Part shown: in pieces, positions 1-7,973 of the stretch
How positions within the stretch are numbered: the first letter of the stretch is position 1
How the letters are laid out: each line of letters starts with the position of its first letter
Source of the DNA: Pavlovales sp. CCMP2436
Lineage: Eukaryota > Haptophyta > Pavlovophyceae > Pavlovales
Length of the DNA: 15,136 nt
Direction: 5' to 3'
NCBI GenBank assembly: GCA_026770615.1
Contig: MU631445.1
Coordinates: 260,869-276,004, forward strand
Translations under genes and position numbers: made by a program
The notes under the pieces: model-generated
What the model was told of the DNA's origin: nothing
What the model saw: the letters and a program-made list of their open reading frames with translations, nothing else
Database searches by the model: none

Positions 1-182
1 CCGGAGATCCATCGGCACGCGCGGTGGCGCCCAAGCCAGCGCAGCCAACTAAGGCACGCAGCAGGCAATGGGCGACGCTGCGCTCAGACCAGCACAACAT
101 TCAGAACAGTCAGACGTCAGCTTGAATCCCTATCAGTAATATAAAAATCCAACTTGATCGGAGAATCGATCATGGTCAATTG
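1..182. other. Left flank and probable left edge of the viral element
   Basis: No gene is supported here. The first ~120 bases are GC-rich like the host sequence at the far right of the window, and composition then drops. Bases 119-135 match 10165-10181 in the right-flank repeat region at 15 of 17 positions. Bases 141-149 carry ATAAAAATC, the same string found before the capsid gene, on the plus strand and 22 nt before an ATG at 172. The short frame from that ATG is antisense to the attachment-protein gene and I do not call it. The exact junction cannot be fixed without an empty allele. Confidence 0.4.
155..172 (-). promoter_or_regulatory. Hairpin just after the attachment-protein stop
   Basis: TGATCG, a 6-base loop, then CGATCA: a perfect 6-bp inverted repeat beginning 10 nt beyond the stop codon at 183-185. 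A similar TGATC...GATCA pair overlaps the stop of the 419-residue gene. A role in transcript 3'-end formation is inference only. Confidence 0.3.
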
Positions 183-2231
183 CTACCCAGAAACATTTTC
201 CATGATTATTTTGAACTGGTTTGTCGAAACACGCAGAGTGCTCAAAAGGAATGTCAAACCAACAGTCCGACCCGTTATGAACGTGATATCGGGAATGGAA
301 ACGAATGTTGACGAAGATCCGTTTGAGCTTACTTTGGTAACAGTGATTCTAAAGAAACGGTACGGTTCGTGATCAACGGACATGAAAAACGTCTCGGGCT
401 GGTTTGCGACCCAGTTGCTTTTCGTAAATGACTGGATTGTTGTGAAAACGGTACCGTTAGAACCCGAGACGGTCCATTCTGTGGGAGCGGTAACACCAGG
501 ATATCTTGCCGCGCCTGAAATACGATACGCGTTCAGTTTAACAGCGGTGGGATACTCTATACCGATAAATTGCGAACCAACACCCGCGGATGTAAAAGTG
601 TCTTCGGCGCTTCCCCAGTATGTGGAGCTGATCTTGTCAAAAGCATTATTTGCTGCGAAACTGGTATTGTTTTGATACGTGGAGCTGCTTACTACCCTCC
701 AGCCGGACGAGTTGCTCCAATCCGTGCTCGTCAGAATTGAAATATTATTGGTAAACGTAGGCGACTCCTTATTCAATGCATTTACAGCTGTTGGGCTATA
801 AGCCGGAGTGACGTGATACTGCACATCTGCACCAGTATTGTCAGTCGTCACGAGCCACGAGTCAGTTGTGGGGGTACAGCTCAAAAGATTCACATACTCG
901 GCTGTTTCAAAGACCTTGTTCTCGAGCCGCTCAATCGAGTTCACGACGTCGATTATAACACCGTTTGCCGCAGGGCCGTATATACCCTGAAAGTTCACGC
1001 TCTTGGCTTTTGATGCTTGTATATTCTTTAAACCAAAATCAGCGAGCACGAGTTCGCGATCGGAATTGGTTAGTACTTTCAAAAGCGTCACGGGTGAGAT
1101 GATCCCGCTGTAGGCGCCGCTAACGACTGGGGCCCCGCACACGCGCACGACGGGGCGATACACTTGAGGGTAGTGACTGATTGGTATTCCCAGCGGCTCC
1201 TGTGTACGCAACACGCTCGTTCAACCCACGGTCAGCAATATATCAAAAGTCGTAACAATGATCGAAAAAAGCGTATCTGCTTCAAACAGGCTAGGGGCCG
1301 AATCGTCTAGGAATCGTGTAATGTCAAATTGGATCGGACGCTTCGTCGTTCCTAGAGAGCCTGTCGCGAGCACTTCGAGTGCTAAGCGTTTGCGTCCATC
1401 GATTAGCACACCTCCGCGTGTTTACGCACATTGGGCGACGTTTGGGAATTCACGGGGTGCCATGTTTGTTTGCCAAAAGACGTTTGGACTATTGGTGATA
1501 AAAAGGCCTAGAGACGTGTTGCTCGGGTCATCTCCAAAATTACGATCGACCTGGTAGAACACGTTATCAAAAGTTCCATAAGCTAGATCGCGATCGTACG
1601 CGGCACTTAACTTTCCGATGACTGAATCAAACAGAAGTACGCTACGGCCGAAACTCACCGTGGACACAGTCGCTCGCATCTGGGTCTGCCATTTAGCAAC
1701 AACGTCCGAGGGAGAGTCAAGCGAGGTCCAATTGAAATCGCGGTTCACAGATACGCCAGAAGTGTTTTTGATCATTTGAATACTGAAATTCGTAGCGCTA
1801 ATTGCACCCGCGGGGAGGAGCATATTGAGCGTGTAAGTAGACATCTTGGGATCTGCCGAACCCTCTGACTCCAACGCCAATGTGTCACCGATTATGCAAA
1901 CGGTACCCGCTGATATCGGATTCGACTGTGAGTACGATAATTGCACCCCGATAGACTTATTCTCACTTGTAGACAGTGAGTTAGGCATTTTCAAGTCTGC
2001 AACAAAGGCTAACGGGCTCGCATAAAGGCTCTGATTGAAAGGAAGTACTAGGTTCAAGATAGACGTTGGCTTTTTGATCGCAAGCACTTTTTTAGTATCG
2101 CTCGTCTGATTCTGTACTGTGGAAAAGCCACTCAGGCTCAACCGGGTCACAGTGCTCGTACTCGACACGAGTGGGATCTCGAAAGGATACGTCGCTGGTT
2201 CACTCGAAAGGCGTCCGAACACGTTGGCCAT
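183..2231 (-). pseudogene. Broken attachment/fibre-like virion protein with discoidin-like domain
   Basis: Three open segments lie in one reading frame: 2231-1425, 1421-1224 and 1220-186. They are separated only by TAA (1422-1424) and TGA (1221-1223). The middle and last segments have no ATG near their starts, so one ancestral gene of about 680 sense codons explains them best. The N-terminal part is Ser/Thr-rich and looks beta-rich. At about residues 510-654 a discoidin-like, F5/8 type C-like galactose-binding domain is suggested by GWRVVSSSTYQNN, the AFD..S.TYW segment, FIGIEYP and the late FFRITV strand. Such domains are common in receptor-binding proteins, so I infer host attachment. ATG 2231 is preferred over ATG 2249: it has a good context (ACAATGG), and a TATATAAAATA box sits too close to 2249. 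Programmed readthrough is a less likely alternative. The domain call is by eye. Confidence 0.65.
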
Positions 2232-2253
2232 TGTTGGAGAGTTGTACATATCT

Positions 2254-2265
2254 TTATTTTATATA
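2254..2265 (-). promoter_or_regulatory. TATA-like promoter of the attachment-protein gene
   Basis: Read on the minus strand this is TATATAAAATAA. It lies about 23 nt before ATG 2231 and only 4 nt before ATG 2249, which favours the downstream start. It resembles the ATAAAWAYC element before other genes of this element. Confidence 0.5.
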
Positions 2266-2274
2266 TTTTTGCGA

Positions 2275-2334
2275 GCCGTTCACGAAACCGTTCACGAAGC
2301 CGTTCACGAAGCCGTTCACGAAAATGATCACGAA
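2275..2334. repeat. 12-bp tandem repeat CCGTTCACGAAG
   Basis: About four copies of a 12-bp unit (GTTCACGAARCC), with a decayed copy at the right end (GATCACGAAAAT). It fills the gap between the stop of the 419-residue gene and the promoter of the attachment-protein gene, two genes in the same direction. Confidence 0.75.
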
Positions 2335-2340
2335 AATCGA

Positions 2341-3600
2341 TCAAGGAACATTGCTCTTGTGCATGCCGAAAATCAACGAGATAGCAGCCCGTGCCCGAGG
2401 CGATTGAAGGTCTCCGTATTGCTCTCGTATCGGTTCCAAGAGCGGAGAATACGTCACCAGACGCTGCCGCTGTGCCGCCGCATCTGCATCGTTCTTGGAG
2501 GGCAACCGACGCTGGTCGCTCATCTCCCACATCATTTGAAATTGCGCCGATGAAAAGTTGAGGCCCAATCGCTCGACCTCGGCCTGTCGCTTCATTATCG
2601 GCCGGAGATTCATAGCGCCCCCTGCCGATTTCGAAGGAGAGTCGAAGCCGACCTCTCGGCGCGTGGACTGGGCAACTTGACCGGCTTGGGCCCCGGATGT
2701 CGACGACGATTGAAAGTTGGGCGAACTCGGTCCTGCCGGCGTGGGTGGCGTGTATGTGAACTGAGCCGACGTGGTATCAGTCTGAGTCTGGGGTGCGCGT
2801 ACGAATCCCGGTGGGAGGGCTGGCCCCGAGAAAATGCCACGTGTCGTGCTCACAGGCGAAGGAGGCATAAACGGGCCTAGCGTGAGCGAGGGGTTGACCT
2901 GGAAGCGCCTCGTCTCGCGACGCACCTGCCGGGGTACCATCGCCAGCAAGTTGGTGGATCCTCCCGGAGCCATCGGAGCCATCGGAGCGGCCTGTGCGCC
3001 CTGTACCATCTCGGCCACCTGGGTGGGTACGAAAGGTGGTTGAGGCATATAGCCCGGGGGGACCTGGGCGCTCGAGTCGGGTACTGCGGGCGCTTGAGTG
3101 GTCCCCGGTGGCACTCGACTGAAGAACACTTGGTTGCCCCTGCCTCCCCCCGAGACGGCACCTCGCGGAGCCATAAAGGGTGAGGAGTTGGTATTATTGG
3201 AGGGACGTTCGCGCCCGTTCAACATGGGGGTCATGCGCTGCGGGATTATGGTTCTGTTGAGTACGGCCTCGCCGCGCGTGTTCTTTAGCATGTCGTCGTA
3301 AACACCAGCATCGCGATAGGCATTAAAAATGGTCTTTTTCTCACGACCAGCACGAGGAAGGTCGAGACGGGGCTCACTGTCGATTATCACAGGTCGCTTT
3401 GAATAAACGAGCGGCTCCGAGAACGCGTGGTGGCGTGGGCCTGTCATGTAGTCAGGTGCGATTTGACCGACCTTGAATATGGGATGCATCGCTCCATCGT
3501 ACGGTCGTCCGTTTAGCAGATAGTGAGTTGATTTGTTACGAGGGTCACGTGAACCGTAGTCCATCAGTCGATCTCGGCTGAGTGCATCTACAGAGCTCAT
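2341..3600 (-). CDS. Proline-rich 419-residue virion-type protein, unknown function
   Basis: I do not recognise this protein. The frame is open further upstream to 3645, but I start at ATG 3600. That ATG overlaps the ATPase stop as ATGA, and the extra 15 residues are only an out-of-frame reading of the ATPase end. The N-terminal ~110 residues are charged and look structured. Residues ~120-320 are rich in Pro, Gly, Ala and Gln with short repeats such as APMAPMAPGG, probably disordered. The last ~65 residues look helical again and include LNFSSAQFQMMWEMSDQRR. The gene lies between the ATPase and the attachment protein inside a morphogenesis cluster, so a structural or assembly role is inferred. 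It has no in-frame stops, unlike both neighbours. Confidence 0.65.
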   Translation of the reverse strand: MSSVDALSRDRLMDYGSRDPRNKSTHYLLNGRPYDGAMHPIFKVGQIAPDYMTGPRHHAFSEPLVYSKRPVIIDSEPRLDLPRAGREKKTIFNAYRDAGVYDDMLKNTRGEAVLNRTIIPQRMTPMLNGRERPSNNTNSSPFMAPRGAVSGGGRGNQVFFSRVPPGTTQAPAVPDSSAQVPPGYMPQPPFVPTQVAEMVQGAQAAPMAPMAPGGSTNLLAMVPRQVRRETRRFQVNPSLTLGPFMPPSPVSTTRGIFSGPALPPGFVRAPQTQTDTTSAQFTYTPPTPAGPSSPNFQSSSTSGAQAGQVAQSTRREVGFDSPSKSAGGAMNLRPIMKRQAEVERLGLNFSSAQFQMMWEMSDQRRLPSKNDADAAAQRQRLVTYSPLLEPIREQYGDLQSPRARAAISLIFGMHKSNVP

Positions 3601-4455
3601 TGCTTGTTGGTTTTGGTGTATGTGTACCCGATATTCATTTCCCACGGTAGGTCAGTTTGGCGATCGAATTTGTTGTAGACTAGGGAACTCGATACATCCA
3701 GGAACATGAATTGATGTGTGTCAGCTCCTGGGCTGAAAATGTAATTGTATAGAGCTTGAAATTCGCTTTTGTCCCTGGGAGCCAGCTCTTCACGGACGCT
3801 TTCAAGCTCTCGTAGATTGCTAACTCTGAATAAGAAAAGAGCAGAGATGAGCTTTCTGATGGTAAGCGGTATAGAGCGATACGTCTGAGTGATAACTCAC
3901 ACAGATACACGGAGGTGCCGTCTATTGCAAATGAGTTTCTCCAGAGCTGATCTTAGCGTATTATCTTTCAGAGAAGCCATGAAATCGTCGATAATGATCT
4001 ATGTGTTTTGTTTTTTCCGAGATGCAACCTCTAGCTTCGTGATGATACGCTCAAGCGATTCCTTGTTCAATTCGTGATATACCTTATCATGCCGATGAAA
4101 TGGACTGTCACTCATGCTCGCAAAGCTTGCTGCTGGTACATACAAATGGACGTGGTCAAAGACGCCGGCATAAACATTTGGTGAAGTTTGCGTGAGTAGA
4201 GCTGTACTGAGGCTCGTTTTCCCGCTTCGTGGTGGTCCGATGAAGCAGGCGAACATGTGTTGAGCAGGCAGGTGCCGGTATTTTATCTAACGCATTATCT
4301 ACACTGAATCTTGGAATTGTCAGTCTAATGTCGTTACTCTCCTCAAGAACGCGATCTGTCGAGTGAGCGGTCGAGTGATCGATCGGTGAGCCGTCCGAGG
4401 GCTCAGTGGGCTCAGTGGGCTCGGTCTCGTTCTCGGGAGGCGTCTTGTTTGTCAT
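3597..4455 (-). pseudogene. Packaging ATPase (FtsK/HerA, A32-like), broken by frameshift and two stops
   Basis: This family drives genome packaging into double-jelly-roll capsids. The N-terminal frame from ATG 4455 runs through an acidic Pro/Glu/Thr-rich leader into RLTIPRFSVDNALDKIPAP. A frameshift around 4255-4280 moves the reading frame to the Walker A motif GPPRSGKTS (about 4238-4212), followed by GVFDHVHLYVPAASF. A TAG (3999-4001) immediately precedes the Walker B strand IIIDDFMASLKD. A TGA (3897-3899) interrupts just before VITQTYRSIPLTIRK, the conserved QxYRxIP region, where a Trp is plausible in this family. The frame then stays open to TGA 3597-3599, which overlaps the next gene's ATG. 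Motif order and length match PLV ATPases. With three lesions, two before or within the ATP-binding core, no full product is expected. A TATATATT box lies at 4471-4478. Confidence 0.87.
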
Positions 4456-4470
4456 TAACCTTAGGCTATG

Positions 4471-4478
4471 TATATATT
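4471..4478 (-). promoter_or_regulatory. TATA-like element before the ATPase
   Basis: AATATATA on the minus strand, about 15 nt before ATG 4455 and just beyond the stop of the upstream 179-residue gene, so the ATPase probably had its own promoter. Confidence 0.4.
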
Positions 4479-4492
4479 ACGTTCACACGTAA
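4477..4492 (-). promoter_or_regulatory. Hairpin spanning the stop of the 179-residue gene
   Basis: A perfect inverted repeat TTACGT, 4-base loop, ACGTAA. The TGA stop (4483-4485) falls in the loop. It is one of three short hairpins seen at the ends of minus-strand genes here; a 3'-end role is inferred. Confidence 0.35.
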
Positions 4493-5022
4493 CGAATCGA
4501 AGTGGGCGGGCGTTCGTAATAGCGAAGTGGAGGCGGCGGTAAGGCCATTTCGATCTCAGCAGCCCTCACCGGAGCTACAGGGATCGCAACCGACTGGGTG
4601 GGCGGCTGGTTAGGCTGGTGATGCTGGTAGAGCTGGTTAGGCACCGTGAACCCATATTTTAGTGCAAGCCTTGTGGCCGTGGCGTATTCTTCAAAAGCGT
4701 CTTTCTCACGTTTTTTCTCGTATGCCTCAGCGACTCGCAAGATCTTGGCATCGGCTAAAATTTGTACACGTCGTGCGTTGGCAGCAAGGTAGTTTTTGCG
4801 TTGCTTTTCGCTCGTAGCCCTTTTCGTCTTCACCGCTACTGGTGCGTCTGACTGGGCTAACGGGACGGCTGGCGGGGCGGCTAACGGGGCGGCTAACGGG
4901 TCGACCGAGACTGACGCGACCTCATTTGTCACCGGTGTGACGGTTTGCGGTGTGGCGGGGTGGCCCACTGTGACCGTGGCCGGCTCCTCGGATACTTCGA
5001 ATTTTATCTCGATGACTGGCAT
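4483..5022 (-). CDS. Basic/proline-rich 179-residue protein, unknown
   Basis: Not recognised. The first ~60 residues are rich in Val, Thr, Pro and Ala with a short repeat (PLAAPLAAPPAVPLA). Residues ~62-125 form a charged, Lys/Arg- and Ala-rich stretch that looks like a long helix or coiled coil (KRATSEKQRKNYLAANARR and following). The C-terminus is proline- and tyrosine-rich (LPPPPLRYYERPP). It is the first gene of the leftward arm, divergent from the penton-like gene, and precedes the ATPase by 27 nt. A virion core or DNA-binding protein is possible from its charge and position, but this is inference. AATAAATATCT lies 17 nt before the ATG. The frame is intact. Confidence 0.6.
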   Translation of the reverse strand: MPVIEIKFEVSEEPATVTVGHPATPQTVTPVTNEVASVSVDPLAAPLAAPPAVPLAQSDAPVAVKTKRATSEKQRKNYLAANARRVQILADAKILRVAEAYEKKREKDAFEEYATATRLALKYGFTVPNQLYQHHQPNQPPTQSVAIPVAPVRAAEIEMALPPPPLRYYERPPTSIRYV

Positions 5023-5039
5023 GTGATTGCATGTACTTT

Positions 5040-5050
5040 AGATATTTATT
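5040..5050 (-). promoter_or_regulatory. ATAAATATC promoter element of the 179-residue gene
   Basis: Minus strand AATAAATATCT, 17 nt before ATG 5022. It matches the ATAAAAATC element before the capsid and small genes at eight of nine core positions. Confidence 0.5.
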
Positions 5051-5060
5051 GGCTCTATGT

Positions 5061-5084
5061 TTTCACTTCAGTCTTGAAGTGAAA
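5061..5084. promoter_or_regulatory. Perfect 10-bp palindrome in the divergent promoter
   Basis: TTTCACTTCA, loop GTCT, TGAAGTGAAA. It lies between the leftward arm (ATG 5022) and the rightward arm (ATG 5112), 27 nt before the penton-like start. A bound dimeric regulator or a cruciform is possible; neither is shown. Confidence 0.55.
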
Positions 5085-5111
5085 AAAAATGTGTGCGACG
5101 ATCATAACAAC

Positions 5112-5879
5112 ATGGTGCTTCACCGTTTGTACTTGTGCTCCGATCAAGCCGATCGTTACATTATCGATGTTGACCGGACAGACTCTGTGAATTTTGACTT
5201 GTCTCTCTCGCTAGCCGCTCGTGAAAACATGTATGTTCGCCTCGAGAGTGCTTCAATTCCGATATCTCAGTCCAACGTCAACTCCAAGAACAACAAGTTT
5301 GTGCTGCTGTTAGCTGGAGATGAAATGTCGGTCGCGACGATACCTGTAGGCCACTACACAAGCGGGGAGTCCCTTGCAGAGGCTATAAATGCGATTCCGG
5401 CCATGGTGTCGGCAGGTGCGAGTGTGGGCTACGACGCCTTTACGAACAAGTTCTCCTTCTCGCACAGCCAGGGCGGCAATATTTCAATCGCGACAAATGA
5501 GACGACGACCGCCCACAAAATACTAGGTATGAACAAGGACTACAACGTGCTCATTGCATCTGGTGTGCCCACTTCAGCTCCCCGCATGGTAGACATCGGG
5601 GGCGCTCGTTCGATCCTGGTTGCTTCGGAATCGTTTGAGCTCGACGTTCAGGACTCTCTAAAAAGCGTTGGCGAAAACACAACAAACCTACTATCGTGTA
5701 TTCCTATCTCGGTTGCGTACGGCGAGATACAGGTGTTCAAGAGCGACTCAGCCCCGTACATGAATGCTCGTCGTCGCAATCTGAGCTCGGTTGTAATATC
5801 TCTCTTAGACGAGAACCAGGAATCGTATGACACTCAAGGCTTAGGCTTCTCGATAGTCGTGGATATCATGGTCGACTAG
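5112..5879 (+). CDS. Probable penton / minor capsid protein
   Basis: A 255-residue protein. The frame opens at 5031, but ATG 5112 is chosen: it has a strong context (AACATGG), starts the recognisable domain, and leaves the palindromic promoter untranslated. Residues ~1-60 show the pattern common in PLV minor capsid proteins: a short N-terminal strand, then MYVRLESASIPISQSNVNS and a following N-rich turn into a hydrophobic strand (KFVLLLAG). Length and position next to the major capsid gene suit a single-jelly-roll penton protein occupying capsid vertices. No transmembrane segment or signal peptide is seen. The frame is intact. It could be another minor capsid protein of the same cluster; a structure prediction would separate these. 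Confidence 0.55.
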   Translation: MVLHRLYLCSDQADRYIIDVDRTDSVNFDLSLSLAARENMYVRLESASIPISQSNVNSKNNKFVLLLAGDEMSVATIPVGHYTSGESLAEAINAIPAMVSAGASVGYDAFTNKFSFSHSQGGNISIATNETTTAHKILGMNKDYNVLIASGVPTSAPRMVDIGGARSILVASESFELDVQDSLKSVGENTTNLLSCIPISVAYGEIQVFKSDSAPYMNARRRNLSSVVISLLDENQESYDTQGLGFSIVVDIMVD

Positions 5880-5897
5880 CCACTTTACCGCCTATTG

Positions 5898-5909
5898 ATA
5901 AAAATCTCG
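5898..5909 (+). promoter_or_regulatory. ATAAAAATCTCG promoter element of the small gene
   Basis: Twelve bases identical to those before the capsid gene (6288-6299). Both are followed after a similar spacer by a related string (ACATTAGCAAA here, ACATTGCAAA there). Confidence 0.6.
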
Positions 5910-5931
5910 TGCACTATTACATTAGCAAAAA

Positions 5932-6261
5932 TTGAATTGGGGTCGATTTGCAAGAAGCGCCGCACGGTGGGGCTCGAACGCAATACCAGCTAACCAGAAA
6001 TTTGGTCGGCAATCGGGAATTTTTTTGAACACCGCGGCTGATGTTGCCTCGCGAGTTGCCAAGACGGCTAGATCGGGCTTGTCAGCAATCGAGAACTCCG
6101 AACTCGGGAAAATTCCGGGAGCTGGAGAGTTCATTGGCTTTGGACGCGATCTATTGAACGGTCTCTCAGCCGGCACTCGCGTGGCCGGTCGAGTGGGCAA
6201 TTTCGCAGCCGGTGTCGGAGACTCAAAAGAGTCTGACGAGCTAATTCGAACGGACGGCTAA
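5932..6261 (+). CDS. Small Gly/Ala-rich protein preceding the capsid gene, ATG missing
   Basis: An open frame of 110 codons with no ATG at all. It can only start at a non-ATG codon such as TTG 5932, where the sequence reads ATTG; a single extra T in an ancestral ATG would explain this. The predicted product begins NWGRFARSAARWG, is basic at its N-terminus, and has an amphipathic glycine-rich C-terminal half (GAGEFIGFGRDLLNGLSAG and following). It sits between the penton-like and capsid genes, each about 50-70 nt away, and has the same promoter element as the capsid gene, which supports it having been a gene. Function is unknown; a small virion protein, possibly membrane-active or cementing, is inferred. 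It may be silent now. Confidence 0.5.
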   Translation: MNWGRFARSAARWGSNAIPANQKFGRQSGIFLNTAADVASRVAKTARSGLSAIENSELGKIPGAGEFIGFGRDLLNGLSAGTRVAGRVGNFAAGVGDSKESDELIRTDG

Positions 6262-6287
6262 TGGTTGACGTCATTTGGCAACCTCAA

Positions 6288-6299
6288 ATAAAAATCTCG
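6288..6299 (+). promoter_or_regulatory. ATAAAAATCTCG promoter element of the major capsid gene
   Basis: Lies 28 nt before ATG 6328 and is identical over 12 bases to 5898-5909. TGATACATTGCAAA follows. A late-gene promoter is the natural reading by analogy with other large-capsid viruses, but this is inferred. Confidence 0.6.
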
Positions 6300-6327
6300 G
6301 TACCTGATACATTGCAAAGAAATCATT

Positions 6328-7590
6328 ATGGAAGCCCTACCCGACTTTTATCGATATGAACCACGTCCACTCGCACCGCCCGTCGAATTGATTCGTCATT
6401 ATCTGACGCCTTCTACGGGCGGGGCTGCGCTTAGCGGAGGTCAGAAGGCTGAGTTTTCGATACCGTGCGGATTGCCAGGTCTGCACCTGAACGGCTCGCA
6501 AAGTGTGCTCAGTTTTACTATTAACAACAACAACGACACGCCGATGACGCTAGACGGTGGGGCGCAAGCTGTGATAAATTCAATCGATGTGATTTTCGGT
6601 TCCCAGCACATTTCCTCTATTTCGGAGTACGGTGCGCTGTTCTCACTCACGCAGGACTTCACAACCGATCTCGATTCACTTCGTTCATCGGGCACTGTTC
6701 GCGGGGTGGCTGATTACTCAGTCGCAGCAAACGATGCTGCCACAATCAAGAGTTCTTATTACGATCGAGCGGGCGCCACCATCCCTGCCAATTCTTCGTT
6801 GACGGTCGCGCTGCCTCTCATGTGCCCTCTCGGCACGCTGGCCATGAAAGCGCTGCCACTTTCTCAGCTTCAGGAGAGCATTCGGCTAGAGGTGAAGCTT
6901 TCTAGCCAGGTCGAATGGGCAACGTACGCCTCTGCCGCTGCGTCTACATCGGGATGCACGTTGCGCAACTTGAAACTCCACATCTCGGAGGTCCGCATCG
7001 ATGGCAATGTCGAGACTGCAATGATCGGGGCTCTTGGCGGAGTTGTGACCGTGCCTACTTTTGATTTCTCGCACTACAGGAGTACTGTATCCGCAAATTC
7101 TGGTTTCATTTCGATGCAGATTCCGGTGCGAGTTTCGTCAGCTTGCCATGTTTTCATCGTTTTACGTGAATCGTCGGTAGCAACCCCGCATAATCGCAAG
7201 TCCATTACACAGAGGACTAAGGCTGGCATGATCGATTATAGATTCCGCCTCGGTGCGATGGTTGTCCCGCAGTCCGCGATCGATTGTACTAACAGTGCAG
7301 CCGAAGCTCGATTTGAGCTAGCACGGACGTTCGGCGGTGGGATTGCGGACGCGGCTGCTCGCTCCAGTGTTAGCGCGGCGCAATACCTCACCGATGGTTA
7401 CGCAGTGGGACTCTCCCTCCAAGCTTTCCCGCAGAGCGACTCGCTTTCGGATTGCGTCAGTACTCAGCTGATGCACGTGGTTTTCGAATCCAAGATCGCG
7501 AGCGACAATCCTGCCCTGTATGTGGACGTTTGGGTGCAGCACGAGAAAATCCTGGTCGCGCAGAACGGACTGCTAAATTTCCAATCCTAG
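6328..7590 (+). CDS. MCP: Major capsid protein, double jelly-roll type
   Basis: A complete 420-residue protein. The ATG context (ATTATGG) is good and the promoter element lies 28 nt upstream. Residues ~30-65 (STGGAALSGGQKAEFSIP, then SVLSFTI) and ~78-110 (GGAQAVINSIDVIFGSQHIS, then SEYGALFSL) fit the first jelly roll of PLV capsid proteins. In that family a conserved Gly-rich strand and the 'G..I..I..Y' segment recur. A second strand-rich half follows from ~residue 230, ending VDVWVQHEKILVAQNGLL. The neighbouring packaging ATPase and penton-like protein support the call: these three define the PLV/polinton morphogenesis module. There is no in-frame stop or frameshift. It is compact for the group as I recall it, which I have not checked. 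Assignment is by pattern, not by a search. Confidence 0.75.
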   Translation: MEALPDFYRYEPRPLAPPVELIRHYLTPSTGGAALSGGQKAEFSIPCGLPGLHLNGSQSVLSFTINNNNDTPMTLDGGAQAVINSIDVIFGSQHISSISEYGALFSLTQDFTTDLDSLRSSGTVRGVADYSVAANDAATIKSSYYDRAGATIPANSSLTVALPLMCPLGTLAMKALPLSQLQESIRLEVKLSSQVEWATYASAAASTSGCTLRNLKLHISEVRIDGNVETAMIGALGGVVTVPTFDFSHYRSTVSANSGFISMQIPVRVSSACHVFIVLRESSVATPHNRKSITQRTKAGMIDYRFRLGAMVVPQSAIDCTNSAAEARFELARTFGGGIADAAARSSVSAAQYLTDGYAVGLSLQAFPQSDSLSDCVSTQLMHVVFESKIASDNPALYVDVWVQHEKILVAQNGLLNFQS

Positions 7591-7616
7591 TCCATCTATC
7601 TACCTTCCTAAATATC

Positions 7617-7731
7617 AAAAACATCCAAAAACATCCAAAAACATCCAAAAACATCCAAGACCCCCGAAGACCCCCGAAGACCCCGAAGACCACCCGAAGA
7701 CCCCGAAGACCCCGAAGACTCACCCCTTTCA
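7617..7731. repeat. Two adjoining short tandem arrays
   Basis: Four copies of ACATCCAAAA (7617-7658) run directly into about seven copies of a 9-10-bp CCCCGAAGA unit (7659-7731). The last A-rich copy reads ACATCCAAGA, so one unit seems to have given rise to the other. Confidence 0.85.
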
Positions 7732-7973
7732 GCGAAGACTTCAGTATTTTCGCGTTTTCGTGAGTGTGCTATTTCTCGTAGCCCTATCCCCTCATATGTG
7801 CTATTCCGGTAGCCCGCAACTTCCTACTTTTTTTTGCTCACGTACCACATGACTCCAGCCGGTCTCCAGGGATCGTCCAGGCTCCCGGTCGATCGCACAC
7901 ACCTCCGTGGTGCCCCCTGTGGCCGCCCCGCCAGTCTACATCGACCTCTGGCGAGAGCTATCTCGATATCAAG

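Noticed and set aside
154..675. Plus-strand frames at 154-372 and 382-675
   Set aside because: They lie antisense to the discoidin-like end of the attachment protein and show no family features. The ATAAAAATC before the first is noted as a motif only.
3680..3910. Separate 76-residue minus-strand gene
   Set aside because: It is an out-of-frame reading of the ATPase C-terminal part, whose true frame carries the QxYRxIP motif.
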